Assembly (NCBI GenBank): GCA_019424245.1
Contig: JAHYZV010000009.1
Coordinates: 12,487-76,486, forward strand
DNA from: Clostridiales bacterium
GTDB lineage: Bacteria > Bacillota > Clostridia > Lachnospirales > Lachnospiraceae
Direction: 5' to 3'
Length of the DNA: 64,000 bases
This document shows, piece after piece, positions 1 to 8,324 of the stretch (its first letter is position 1; every line of letters begins with the position of its first letter). The notes beneath the pieces are model-generated. The model made no database searches. It saw only the letters and a list, made by a program, of their open reading frames with translations, and was not told where the DNA came from. Both the position numbers and the translations under genes were made by a program.

Positions 1-567
1 ACTCAGATGTGTATAATGCTGGCTGTTTTTATGGGAAAGGTATTAAAAAAGAAAACTGCTGTAGCAGGAGATGAGGTTACGTACAGTCTTATGCTAAGAC
101 AGATGCAAAAGGCAGCAGCGATACAGCATAAGGGCATAGCAAGCCGGCATGCATACAGTATGGATGGCATTGATTATTACTGTGGAATACGTGATGAAGA
201 CATAGGAATATTAAGGCAGAAATATGATGTTATCATACTGGATATAAGCTTTGAGAATACATTTGATAATACAAATGTTACATTTGCAAGGATGGTATCG
301 AGGTTATCAGCGTGTGATGAAAAGATACTTGCAGGGTCGATGCTACCATGGAAATCAAGAGAATGTGAAAAAAAGATGGAAAGAATAGAAAGATTTCTTG
401 ATATAAGAGGATTAAAAATGGTTACATTGGCTGCATGTGATAAGGAAGCGGTGAGTATAATTAAAAAACATGGGGTTGAAGTTGTTCTTATCCCATTTGA
501 AAGAAATCCATTTGTCATAAGTGGTGAAAATCTTAGAAGTTTTCTTGAACTTCTAAAGATTACGTAA
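1..567 (+). CDS. C-terminal part of a P-loop-like protein, unknown function (5' truncated by window)
   Basis: The frame is open to the first base of the window (Thr-Gln precede the first Met at 7), so this is the 3' part of a longer gene. About 189 residues are visible. The segment around residues 70-78 (YDVIILDIS) looks like a Walker-B strand followed by a charged linker, and the start of the fragment (TQMCIMLAVFM) resembles the helix after a P-loop; the glycine-rich loop itself would lie outside the window. I infer a MinD/CpaE-like fold, but do not recognise a named family. No signal peptide or membrane segment is seen. It is followed by a 193-bp gap with a structured region. Confidence 0.6.
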   Translation, partial: TQMCIMLAVFMGKVLKKKTAVAGDEVTYSLMLRQMQKAAAIQHKGIASRHAYSMDGIDYYCGIRDEDIGILRQKYDVIILDISFENTFDNTNVTFARMVSRLSACDEKILAGSMLPWKSRECEKKMERIERFLDIRGLKMVTLAACDKEAVSIIKKHGVEVVLIPFERNPFVISGENLRSFLELLKIT

Positions 568-602
568 CAGTTAAAAACTTATTTAGTACGTTTAAAATTA
601 TA

Positions 603-685
603 ATATCACGGATATATAAAAGCGGTTCCTTCGCTTACAGGTTATTGCAGGGGAACAGGTTATGACTAGTTCCCCTGTGATATCC
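603..685 (+). other. Structured RNA-like region upstream of the GH18 gene
   Basis: Three nested complementary segments are visible. An outer stem pairs ATATCA (603-608) with TGATAT (678-683), or alternatively GGATAT (610-615) with ATATCC (680-685). A small hairpin AGCG/CGCT lies near 621-635. A strong 9-bp hairpin pairs CAGGGGAAC (648-656) with GTTCCCCTG (669-677). There is no T-run after it, so it is not a normal terminator. It could be a 5' leader structure of the gene at 761 or a 3' processing structure of the gene before. I do not recognise a riboswitch class. Confidence 0.35.
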
Positions 686-760
686 ATATTATAAGTACTT
701 CGCATTTGGAAAAATGTATGCTAATATAAGATAAAACACTGGATATGATTGGAGATTGTT

Positions 761-2452
761 ATGGAAAGTAAGGATAAAACAAAAATAAAGCTTGGATTAA
801 TAGGTGTGGCTGCAGCTGTAATTCTAGCGGGAATTGTGGTAGGAGCAGTGTTTGTCAGAAAATATTCATCATCTAAAAAGTACATGGATGGGTATGAATA
901 TTTTAATGTTGATAATACATCGGATAGTGCTCTTATTATAATCAATGGTTCTAAATACGAAGATAAGGGTATGAAACTTGATGGAAAATGGTATCTTCCA
1001 GTTGATTTCGTATCAGAAAATATCAACGTGAGGTTTTATAATGATGCAGAAAGTGGAGCAGTTCTTTATACAGATGATAAAAGGACGTATGAGTATGCAC
1101 CAGGGAAGGATTATTACACTGATAATGAAAACAACAGCTACAAAACAGAATATCCAATAGCAGTAATGGTAAATGATGATAAGTATGTAGCCTGGGAATA
1201 TGTAGCACAGTATACTAACTGTACATATTCATATGGAAGTGCACCTGAAAGGATATGCATACGCAGCATATCAGGTGAAGAGAAAGCTGTAGTGGCTGAT
1301 AAGGATACATATGTAAGATATCGTGGCGGAATAAAGAGTGATGTGCTTGAGAAAGCAGCAAAAGGAAGCATGCTTTACTATGTTGATGATCTTGATGACT
1401 GGATAAAGGTTACAACCAGTACAGGGTATACAGGATATGTAAGAAGTAAAGATGTTTCGGATGTATATGAATATGTACCAGAAGATACTTATGTTGAGGA
1501 TTATGCAAAGGTTTTATCTGATTCAAAGATAAGACTTGGATGGTTCCAGACAGGTGGGATAAGTGGTAACAGCAAGGCAGCAGGCCTTGTCAGTGCATCA
1601 GCAGTTAATGTGATATCACCAACGTGGTACAGCGTTACATCTGAGCAGGGAGACGTTTCAAGCTATGCACAAGGGGCATGGGTTAATGATATGCATGCAG
1701 ATGGAATAAAGGTGTGGCCGCTTATCAATGATTTTAATAAGGATATAGATTATAAAACTTTGTTCTCAGTAAGAAGCAATAGAAGAAAGCTTATAGATAC
1801 ACTTATGAGAGATGCCGTTTCTTACGGATATGATGGGATTAATCTTGATTTTGAAAATATCAGAAATGAATATTCAAAGGATTTTCTTCAGTTTATAAGA
1901 GAGCTTTCACTTGAATGTCATAAGAATAATATAGTTCTTTCAACAGATAATTATAAACCGGAGGCATATAATAAATTTTACAATTTAAAGGAGCAGTCAT
2001 CATATGTTGATTATGTTGTTGTTATGGCATATGACGAGCATTATGCAGGTTCTGAGGCAGGTTCTGTAGCTTCTCTGCCTTTTGTAAGGGAAGCTGTAAG
2101 TGATACTATAGATATGGTTCCATCAAAGCAGGTTATAGTAGGTATTCCTTTCTTCACAAGAATATGGAGCATATCAGGACAGACAACAACAAGCCGTGCA
2201 GTAGGTATGCAGGCTGCGATTGATGAGCTTAATGCTGATGGAAAAACTGCACCATGGAATGAAGATGCCGGACAGTATGTAAGTTCATATGATAAGAATG
2301 GTGTCACTAAAAAGACATGGTTTGAGGAAGATAAGTCTATAGAAGAAAAACTTAAGGTCATATCAGAATATGATACAGCAGGTGTTGCAGCATGGAAGCT
2401 TGGATTAGAAAAGGCATCAGTATGGAATGTGATAAGCAGATATATTAATTAG
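761..2452 (+). CDS. Membrane-anchored glycoside hydrolase family 18 protein with SH3-like domain
   Basis: Predicted extracellular peptidoglycan- or chitin-type glycosidase anchored to the membrane. The start is placed at 761 because GGAG (751-754) sits 6 bases upstream; a TTG at 749 is in frame but would contain the ribosome site. A single membrane segment lies at residues about 12-30. A bacterial SH3-like region follows (about residues 170-240). The C-terminal half is a GH18 barrel with the family signature DGINLDFEN (about residues 367-375), in which Glu is the catalytic acid. It resembles the spore-cortex lytic group (YaaH/SleL-like) rather than secreted chitinases. The amidase gene follows 44 bp downstream, which fits a joint role in cell-wall remodelling. 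The substrate is inferred. Confidence 0.85.
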   Translation: MESKDKTKIKLGLIGVAAAVILAGIVVGAVFVRKYSSSKKYMDGYEYFNVDNTSDSALIIINGSKYEDKGMKLDGKWYLPVDFVSENINVRFYNDAESGAVLYTDDKRTYEYAPGKDYYTDNENNSYKTEYPIAVMVNDDKYVAWEYVAQYTNCTYSYGSAPERICIRSISGEEKAVVADKDTYVRYRGGIKSDVLEKAAKGSMLYYVDDLDDWIKVTTSTGYTGYVRSKDVSDVYEYVPEDTYVEDYAKVLSDSKIRLGWFQTGGISGNSKAAGLVSASAVNVISPTWYSVTSEQGDVSSYAQGAWVNDMHADGIKVWPLINDFNKDIDYKTLFSVRSNRRKLIDTLMRDAVSYGYDGINLDFENIRNEYSKDFLQFIRELSLECHKNNIVLSTDNYKPEAYNKFYNLKEQSSYVDYVVVMAYDEHYAGSEAGSVASLPFVREAVSDTIDMVPSKQVIVGIPFFTRIWSISGQTTTSRAVGMQAAIDELNADGKTAPWNEDAGQYVSSYDKNGVTKKTWFEEDKSIEEKLKVISEYDTAGVAAWKLGLEKASVWNVISRYIN

Positions 2453-2496
2453 GAATAAATAATGCAGACTGACATACACTTTAAGAAAAAAGGTAT

Positions 2497-3231
2497 GTGA
2501 TTAATATGAAGTTCAGATTAAAAATATTGAAGGTATCTTTGTTTGTGCTTTTAGTTCTCACAGGTGTATATATATTCCATTATGCAGAAACTGGCAGAAA
2601 CACCATAGGAGGTGTTGAAGCCGAAAACACAGTTGAGGATGTTAATGTTGCAGAAAAAGTGGTAGCCATTGACAGTGGTCATGGCGGAATAGATCCAGGT
2701 AAAATAGGTGTCGGCGGTATATATGAAAAGGATGTTAATCTTGCAATATCAGTTAAATTAAAAAAATTACTTGAACAGTCTGGTATAACTGTTATAATGA
2801 CAAGGTCAGATGATAATGGATTATATAATGAAAGCGACACAAACAAAAAAGCTTCTGATATGAAGAAAAGGTGCAGTATAATCAATGAAAGTAATGCTGA
2901 TGCGGTTGTAAGTATTCATCAGAACAGTTATGTGTCTGGGGAATCAAGAGGTGCACAGGTATTTTATTATAAGCAGTCAGCTGAAGGAAAAAAATTGGCA
3001 GGTATTATACAGAGACATATAGTAAATGAAGCTGATACTACTAACAAACGTGTAGAAAAGGCGGATTCGACATATTACCTGCTGCTTCATACGAATGTAC
3101 CAGCTGTCATAGTTGAATGTGGTTTTTTATCTAACCCGGAAGAGGCAGGAAGACTTAACAGCGATTCGTATCAGCAGAAAATTGCCGGGAGTATATACAA
3201 TGGTCTTATGGAATATCTGACCAATCAATAA
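2497..3231 (+). CDS. cwlD: N-acetylmuramoyl-L-alanine amidase (Amidase_3, CwlD-like)
   Basis: Zinc amidase that cleaves the lactyl-amide bond between MurNAc and the stem peptide. An N-terminal membrane segment (residues about 9-27) is followed directly by the catalytic domain. Zinc ligands are visible in IDSGHGG and in VSIHQNS, together with the Glu in GIYEKD, and the catalytic Glu in VIVECGFLSN near the C-terminus. Length (about 244 aa) matches CwlD, the amidase that makes muramic-delta-lactam in spore cortex, which fits the sporulation genes elsewhere in the window. The GTG at 2497 lies 3 bases after AAGG; an ATG at 2506 is a second possible start. The CwlD assignment over another amidase is inferred. 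Confidence 0.85.
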   Translation: MINMKFRLKILKVSLFVLLVLTGVYIFHYAETGRNTIGGVEAENTVEDVNVAEKVVAIDSGHGGIDPGKIGVGGIYEKDVNLAISVKLKKLLEQSGITVIMTRSDDNGLYNESDTNKKASDMKKRCSIINESNADAVVSIHQNSYVSGESRGAQVFYYKQSAEGKKLAGIIQRHIVNEADTTNKRVEKADSTYYLLLHTNVPAVIVECGFLSNPEEAGRLNSDSYQQKIAGSIYNGLMEYLTNQ

Positions 3232-3247
3232 TATAAAAGAGGTGTAA

Positions 3248-4309
3248 GTGACAGTGGAAACGATTGTTGCAAATATTACAGGAAATCCCAAAGAGGATGA
3301 CAAAATATATGATAAGGCAGGAGAAATACTAAGAGCAGGCGGTCTTGTCGCATTTCCAACAGAAACAGTTTATGGACTGGGGGCAGATGCACTTGATGTG
3401 AAGGCCTCTGCAAAGATATATGCGGCTAAGGGAAGACCATCAGATAATCCGCTTATAGTCCATATCGCAGATATGGATGCACTGTACAAGCTTTCAAGTG
3501 AGGTGCCAAAGACAGCATTAAAGCTTGCCGAAAAGTTCTGGCCGGGACCTCTTACAATGATATTAAAAAAGTCGGATATAGTTCCTGATTCAATCACAGG
3601 TGGACTTGGAACGGTTGCTATAAGAATGCCGAGCCATAAAGTGGCAGCAGAGCTTATAAGAAAATCAGGTGTATATATAGCGGCACCTAGTGCTAACACC
3701 TCTGGAAAACCAAGCCCTACGCTGGCAAGCCATGTTATAAAGGATCTTTCAGGAAAGATAGATATGATAATAGCAGATGATACAGTAGATATAGGCGTTG
3801 AGTCAACTATTATTGATCTTAGTGAGGAAGTGCCGGCTATACTTCGTCCTGGATATATAACAAAGGAGATGTTTGAGGAGGTTATAGGCAGAGTGACTAT
3901 AGATCCGGCTATAACTGACGGGGTGAAGGCAGGGGTTGTGCCAAGAGCACCAGGCATGAAATATAAGCATTATGCACCGGATGCAGATCTTAAGATTGTT
4001 GAAGGTGACATGGCTAAGGTTGTTGATTATATAAACGATAACACGAAAAAGCTTATTAATGAAGGCTTTAAGGTAGCAATAATGACTACCGATGAAACAA
4101 GGCATTTTTATACAGATGGAATAGTTATTTCCATGGGACATAAGAGTGATGAGCTAAGCGTTGCAAGACATTTGTATGCGATACTAAGAGAGTTTGATAA
4201 TGAACATGTGGATTATGTATTTTCGGAAAGCTTTGAAACAGAGAATGTTGGACGTGCAGTCATGAACAGATTGATAAAAGCTGCAGGGCATACTATAATA
4301 CACGTATAG
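3248..4309 (+). CDS. sua5: L-threonylcarbamoyladenylate synthase (Sua5/YwlC type)
   Basis: Makes threonylcarbamoyl-AMP from threonine, bicarbonate and ATP, the first step of t6A37 tRNA modification in the cytosol. The N-terminal YrdC/TsaC domain (about residues 1-215) shows KGRPSDNPLIVHI, the SANTSGKPSPT stretch and VESTIIDLS. A C-terminal Sua5 domain (about 235-353) gives the long form of the family. Start is GTG at 3248 after AGAGG. It is first in a block with the phosphatase, rpiB and dCMP deaminase genes, the same order as ywlC-ywlE-rpiB upstream of atp in Bacillus. Confidence 0.93.
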   Translation: MTVETIVANITGNPKEDDKIYDKAGEILRAGGLVAFPTETVYGLGADALDVKASAKIYAAKGRPSDNPLIVHIADMDALYKLSSEVPKTALKLAEKFWPGPLTMILKKSDIVPDSITGGLGTVAIRMPSHKVAAELIRKSGVYIAAPSANTSGKPSPTLASHVIKDLSGKIDMIIADDTVDIGVESTIIDLSEEVPAILRPGYITKEMFEEVIGRVTIDPAITDGVKAGVVPRAPGMKYKHYAPDADLKIVEGDMAKVVDYINDNTKKLINEGFKVAIMTTDETRHFYTDGIVISMGHKSDELSVARHLYAILREFDNEHVDYVFSESFETENVGRAVMNRLIKAAGHTIIHV

Positions 4310-4348
4310 ATAACAAGATTGCAGTGTGAGCCAGGATGGTGTTTCGTT

Positions 4349-4810
4349 ATGAACAGATTTAATAAAGTAATATTTGTATGTATGGGTAATACATGCAGAA
4401 GCCCTATGGCTGCAACGATTATGTCTAATCTTATGCCGGAGATGAGAAGTGAATCAAGGGGAATGGTTGTGCTTTTTCCTGAGCCTTATAATCCAAAGGC
4501 AGTTGCAGTAGCTTCAAGACATGGAATGATTATGCCTAGTAATGTTTCAGCCCAGATATCCAATGATGATTTTAGTGTAGATACGCTTGTGCTTACTATG
4601 AACTTATCTATGAAACAGAAAATGTATGATACATTTGACAAGGCTATAAATGTCTTTACACTTGGTGAGCTTGCCGGAGAGGGCGATGTAGAAGTGCCAG
4701 ATCCTTATGGCAAGGGACTTGAAGAATATAATAGGTGTTTTGAGCAGTTATACAGTCTTGTTGCAAAGGTTGTAGATGTAATAACCTCACCAAGGAACAA
4801 TCAGGATTGA
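4349..4810 (+). CDS. ywlE: Low-molecular-weight phosphatase, probable protein-arginine phosphatase (YwlE-like)
   Basis: Cytosolic phosphatase with the CX5R loop CMGNTCRS near residue 10 and the general-acid DPYG motif near residue 115. In the family, a Thr at the fifth loop position (GNTCR) marks protein-arginine phosphatases such as Bacillus YwlE, while tyrosine phosphatases carry Ile (GNICR); this protein has Thr. The start is placed at ATG 4349, just before the conserved FVCMGNTC strand; an upstream in-frame TTG at 4319 would add residues with no family match. The position between sua5 and rpiB matches ywlE in Bacillus. No McsB kinase is in the window, so arginine specificity is inferred. 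Confidence 0.85.
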   Translation: MNRFNKVIFVCMGNTCRSPMAATIMSNLMPEMRSESRGMVVLFPEPYNPKAVAVASRHGMIMPSNVSAQISNDDFSVDTLVLTMNLSMKQKMYDTFDKAINVFTLGELAGEGDVEVPDPYGKGLEEYNRCFEQLYSLVAKVVDVITSPRNNQD

Positions 4811-4842
4811 TAAACAATAACACGATAATAAAGGAGAAAATT

Positions 4843-5268
4843 ATGATAGCAATTGGATGTGATCACGGAGCAGTAGAACTTAAAAACCAGATGATAGAGC
4901 ATCTTAAGAAGAGAGGAATAGAGTGTAAGGATGTTGGAACATATACAAGTGAGTCATGTGACTATCCTGTATATGCAAACAAAGTAGCGGATCTTGTAAC
5001 AAGCGGTGAATGTGAGCTTGGTATTCTTATGTGCGGAACAGGTATAGGCATGAGTATGGCTGCTAACAAGGTCAAGGGAATAAGAGCTGCACTTTGCAGT
5101 GACTGTTTTAGTGCACAGGCAACAAGAGAGCATAACAATGCCAACGTACTCTGTCTTGGTGCAAGAGTAATCGGACCAGAGCTGGCGTTCAGAATAGCAG
5201 ATACATTCCTTGATTCAAAATTCAGCAATGATGAAAGGCATATAAGAAGAATATCAATGTTTGATTAA
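4843..5268 (+). CDS. rpiB: Ribose-5-phosphate isomerase B
   Basis: Interconverts ribose-5-phosphate and ribulose-5-phosphate in the pentose phosphate pathway. 141 residues, the usual RpiB/LacAB length. Family motifs are visible: GCDHGAVELK at the N-terminus, the catalytic-Cys segment MCGTGIGMSMAANKV, and HNNANVLCLGARVIG. The start at 4843 follows AAGGAG (4831-4836) at good spacing. The stop codon overlaps the next upstream ATG (5268) but the following gene probably starts at 5298. A galactose-6-phosphate isomerase subunit is the only close alternative; the pentose assignment follows from the neighbours. Confidence 0.93.
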   Translation: MIAIGCDHGAVELKNQMIEHLKKRGIECKDVGTYTSESCDYPVYANKVADLVTSGECELGILMCGTGIGMSMAANKVKGIRAALCSDCFSAQATREHNNANVLCLGARVIGPELAFRIADTFLDSKFSNDERHIRRISMFD

Positions 5269-5297
5269 TGTTTGATCAATGTCAGAAATGGAGAGAT

Positions 5298-5783
5298 ATG
5301 AGCGATAAAAGAAAGGACTATATATCCTGGGATGAATATTTTATGGGTGTTGCCAAGCTGTCAGCACTTCGTTCCAAGGATCCTAACACACAGGTTGGTG
5401 CATGTATAGTAAGTAATGATAATAAGATATTATCTATGGGATATAACGGACTTCCTATAGGGTGTTCTGATGATGAATTCCCATGGTGCCGTGAAGGTGA
5501 TCCACTTGATAACAAGTACTTTTATACGACACATAGTGAACTTAATGCAATACTTAATTACCGTGGTGGAACATTAGATGGAGCCAAGATGTATGTCACG
5601 CTGTTTCCATGCAATGAATGTGCAAAGGCGATTATACAGGCGGGAATTAAAACTATAGTGTATGATTGTGATAAGTATGCGGATACAGCTTCAGTCATAG
5701 CATCAAAGAGGATGCTTAACGCTGCAGGAGTAAGATATTATAAGTATGAGTCTGATAAAAGAGAAGTGACACTTCAGTTATAG
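5298..5783 (+). CDS. dCMP deaminase (ComEB family)
   Basis: Zinc deaminase that converts dCMP to dUMP for thymidylate synthesis. The zinc-site motifs are present: THSELNAI (His and catalytic Glu) and PCNECAKAI (PCxxC). 161 residues, typical of the ComEB/dCMP deaminase family. I place the start at ATG 5298 because GGAG (5290-5293) lies just upstream; ATG 5268 overlaps the rpiB stop and has no ribosome site of its own. Probably co-transcribed with rpiB. The block ends at the bidirectional hairpin at 5856-5910. Confidence 0.92.
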   Translation: MSDKRKDYISWDEYFMGVAKLSALRSKDPNTQVGACIVSNDNKILSMGYNGLPIGCSDDEFPWCREGDPLDNKYFYTTHSELNAILNYRGGTLDGAKMYVTLFPCNECAKAIIQAGIKTIVYDCDKYADTASVIASKRMLNAAGVRYYKYESDKREVTLQL

Positions 5784-5855
5784 CAGATGTAGTAGTCGGC
5801 GTGGCGATGTGCAATAAATATATATAATTATGCCGGGGTCAAAAGTCCCGACTTT

Positions 5856-5910
5856 AATACCCATCATATTTCTATGCAGAAGAATGCATAATATAAATAT
5901 GATGGGTATT
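5856..5910. terminator. Bidirectional hairpin terminator between convergent genes
   Basis: A 16-bp stem pairs 5856-5871 (AATACCCATCATATTT) with 5895-5910 (AAATATGATGGGTATT). It lies between the + strand deaminase gene and the - strand DUF402 gene, both of which point into it, and the A/T ends allow it to work in either direction. Confidence 0.8.
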
Positions 5911-5947
5911 ATTAAATATAATGAGTATTATGTTGTTCACTAGTAAA

Positions 5948-6427
5948 TTATATGGAAGCTTCGTAATCTTCAAGAACCTTAAGATATCCGTGGAATGTTC
6001 CGGAATATATTGAAGTTAAAAGATTATTCAGCTTGTGAAGTGATTCTACAAGCATGTTGTCAGATATAAGACCATCGCTGCAGGCATCTGCAAGCTCATC
6101 AAGGTCTACTACACGTACAAAGCCTGAGTTTTCTATGATAACATCAGCTAACAGATCAGTAAAAACGTATGTATCAGAAGCTTTATCGTAAGCTGTATCT
6201 ATGATATCACAGTATATATAAGCCAGGGTGTCATCCTGTTTATAGAACTTACTTATTTTATAACCTTCTTTTAGTACGTAATAAGATACGCCATGTGAGA
6301 ATTCCGCTTTAGGACGGAAGGTTTTCCAGCTGGTTATAATAGTATCTTCATCAATATGTATGATGGTATCGTCTTTCAGGTTGACGCATTCGCTTGGGAT
6401 AAGACGTTTACGGAATAAAGTTGCCAT
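5948..6427 (-). CDS. DUF402 family protein
   Basis: 159-residue cytosolic protein of the DUF402 fold, recognisable from the SHGVSYYVLKEGYKISKFY strand and the YIYCDIIDTAYD / YVFTDLLADVII segments with acidic metal- or phosphate-binding positions. Some family members are nucleoside tri/diphosphatases or RNA-associated proteins; which activity applies here cannot be told. A strong ribosome site AGGAGGA precedes the start. It is divergent from the ATP synthase operon and convergent with the deaminase gene, so it is a single-gene unit. Confidence 0.8.
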   Translation of the reverse strand: MATLFRKRLIPSECVNLKDDTIIHIDEDTIITSWKTFRPKAEFSHGVSYYVLKEGYKISKFYKQDDTLAYIYCDIIDTAYDKASDTYVFTDLLADVIIENSGFVRVVDLDELADACSDGLISDNMLVESLHKLNNLLTSIYSGTFHGYLKVLEDYEASI

Positions 6428-6624
6428 ACGTATTCCTCCTGGTTAAGTAAATGAATTTCATAGCACATATTTATTATGGAAATTATAGCAAGCAGATATA
6501 TAAAATTCAACAAAAATGTGGATAAACGTTGAATAAAAAATTCAGATGTTATTCTTTGTGAAAAATTAGTCAAAATGCCTAGACATTAGATATCTGAGTG
6601 TAAATATTTGGGAAATAAAATATA

Positions 6625-6653
6625 TAGACAACATTTGTTTAAAAGGGTATAAT
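6625..6653 (+). promoter_or_regulatory. Sigma-A promoter of the ATP synthase operon
   Basis: TAGACA (6625-6630), a 17-base spacer and a perfect TATAAT (6648-6653) lie 59 bases before the first gene of the operon. The gap between the divergent DUF402 gene and the operon (6428-6711) is otherwise AT-rich with nothing else recognisable. Confidence 0.75.
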
Positions 6654-6711
6654 CGGTATAGAATTTTAAAGTGAGTGGGTTATCATTAGTGTATGGGAAT
6701 GAGGAATTGCA

Positions 6712-6984
6712 TTGAAGAATATAGTATTAATATCCCAGCTTAGCATATGCGTTATGGTTCCAACGTTTATATGTCTGGCACTAGGTCTATGGCTGGATAA
6801 AAAGTTAGGAACATGTTTTACTATTCCACTGCTTATACTCGGAATTGCGGCTGGCTGCAGGAATGCATACGTGCTTGCTATGAATTCTATAAAGCAGGAT
6901 GAGGTTAAGAAAAAACTTGAACAGGAAAAGGATATACAGCAGAAGGTAGAACGATATAACAAAGCACATAAGGATAACAACTAA
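6712..6984 (+). CDS. atpZ: AtpZ/AtpI-family small membrane protein
   Basis: 90 residues with two membrane helices (about 8-28 and 38-58) and a charged, lysine-rich C-terminal coil. The GLWLDKKLGT motif between the helices is typical of AtpZ/AtpI proteins that accompany bacterial F-ATPases and are linked to rotor ring assembly or Mg2+ supply. Starts with TTG at 6712 after GAGG (6701-6704). It is first in the operon, 18 bp before the second small membrane gene. Confidence 0.85.
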   Translation: MKNIVLISQLSICVMVPTFICLALGLWLDKKLGTCFTIPLLILGIAAGCRNAYVLAMNSIKQDEVKKKLEQEKDIQQKVERYNKAHKDNN

Positions 6985-7002
6985 AAGAGAGGAGTATAAT
7001 GC

Positions 7003-7404
7003 ATGATTGAGAAAATCAAAGATATTAATCCCTCTATCCCAGGTATGCTTATAGTACAGATGTTGTATCTTATCGTGGGAGAAGCTTTAATAATATGTAT
7101 AGCCAAAACACCGCTTAAGCCTGCCATAGGTTTTGTAGCAGGTGTGGCGTATGCGGTTTTTAGTACCTTTCATATGAGTTTACGTATAAGAAAGGTAGTG
7201 TATGGAGGGGCGAATACAAGCGTTACATTTATATTAGGCTATGTAATACGTCTTATAGTGATGCTTGTTATGTTTACAGTATTGTATGTTTTTGATCTGG
7301 GGGATCTGTTATTTGCAATACTGGGAATGTTTTCAATGAAAGTAGCGGCTTATATACAGCCGTTTACTGATAAATTAATCAACAAAATAAAAAAAGGAAG
7401 GTGA
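7003..7404 (+). CDS. atpI: ATP synthase subunit I-like membrane protein
   Basis: 133 residues with four predicted membrane segments (about 15-32, 38-58, 73-93, 98-118). Arrangement and place directly before atpB match the ATP synthase I family, a chaperone for c-ring assembly; sequence conservation in that family is low, so the call leans on context. ATG 7003 follows AGAGGAG. The gap to atpB is 4 bp, which suggests coupled translation. Confidence 0.8.
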   Translation: MIEKIKDINPSIPGMLIVQMLYLIVGEALIICIAKTPLKPAIGFVAGVAYAVFSTFHMSLRIRKVVYGGANTSVTFILGYVIRLIVMLVMFTVLYVFDLGDLLFAILGMFSMKVAAYIQPFTDKLINKIKKGR

Positions 7405-7408
7405 GAAG

Positions 7409-8137
7409 GTGGGAAGCTCTTATGTTAACACACTTGTAGCATGTGATTCGAGTTTTATGATTCATAGCCTTAAGGAGTTCCATATTCCAGGCATTGATTA
7501 TACATTCAGTATTAACACGACACATGTTGCTATGTTGCTGGTTTCAATCTTCATAATTATCATGGCGGTTATTGCCAGGGTGAAGATTAATAAGGTCAAG
7601 CCTGATGATACACCTGGGATGTTCCAGAATGCTATAGAGATTATAGTGGAGATGCTTGGAACGATGGTTGACGGCATTATGGGAAAGAATGCAAACAAGT
7701 TCGTCAACTATATTTCAACATTATTCCTATTTATTATAATTTCCAATATATCTGGTCTTTTCGGACTCAGGCCACCAACAGCTGATTATGGTGTTACGCT
7801 ATGCCTTGGTCTGATCACATTTATACTTGTTCAGTTCAATGGTATAAAGAAGAATAAGGTAGGACATTTTGCTGCATTATTCCAGCCAATCTGGTTTTTG
7901 TTCCCTATTAACCTGATAGGTGAGTTTGCAGTTCCGTTGTCTCTTTCATTGCGTCTGTTTGGTAACGTTATGTCAGGAACAGTTCTTATGGGACTTATCT
8001 ATGATTTGTTAAAGCCATTTACAATTGCTTATCCGGCAGTACTTCATGCATACTTTGACTTGTTCTCAGGATGTATTCAGGCGTATGTATTCTGTATGTT
8101 AACTATGGTTTATGTTAACGACAAGATAGCAGATTAA
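7409..8137 (+). CDS. atpB: F-type ATP synthase subunit a
   Basis: Membrane stator subunit that forms the ion half-channels next to the c ring. 242 residues with about six membrane helices. The essential Arg is in LSLRLFGNVMSGTVL (about residue 190). Start is GTG 7409 after AAGGTGAG. Family knowledge cannot tell Na+ from H+ use from this subunit alone, but the c subunit points to Na+. Confidence 0.95.
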   Translation: MGSSYVNTLVACDSSFMIHSLKEFHIPGIDYTFSINTTHVAMLLVSIFIIIMAVIARVKINKVKPDDTPGMFQNAIEIIVEMLGTMVDGIMGKNANKFVNYISTLFLFIIISNISGLFGLRPPTADYGVTLCLGLITFILVQFNGIKKNKVGHFAALFQPIWFLFPINLIGEFAVPLSLSLRLFGNVMSGTVLMGLIYDLLKPFTIAYPAVLHAYFDLFSGCIQAYVFCMLTMVYVNDKIAD

Positions 8138-8192
8138 GTTGAAATATAATTTCCGGATATAGGGGTCTGGATATTAGATTTTCATAGTTAGT

Positions 8193-8219
8193 CCAGGCAT
8201 GTACAAGATTCATACCTGG
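8193..8219 (+). other. Hairpin in the atpB-atpE spacer
   Basis: The 187-bp atpB-atpE gap contains a 9-bp stem (CCAGGCATG 8193-8201 with CATACCTGG 8211-8219, one G-T pair). No T-run follows. In other bacteria the atpB-atpE leader raises c-subunit translation to give many copies per complex; a similar RNA processing or stability role is inferred here. Confidence 0.45.
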
Positions 8220-8324
8220 AATGTTATATGCTAAATGCATATAAAATATTGTGTAATGTGCACATTTTGATTGCACGGTGATAAAAGAACCGGTGCTTAA
8301 ATTTTATTAACGGAGGATTTTAAG

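Noticed and set aside
603..685. c-di-GMP or other known riboswitch
   Set aside because: The conserved core bases of known classes that I can recall are not present; kept only as a structured region.
3370..3957. Long minus-strand open frame (195 codons) opposite sua5
   Set aside because: It is a shadow of the conserved + strand gene; composition is low-complexity Ser/Ile-rich and it has no ribosome site.
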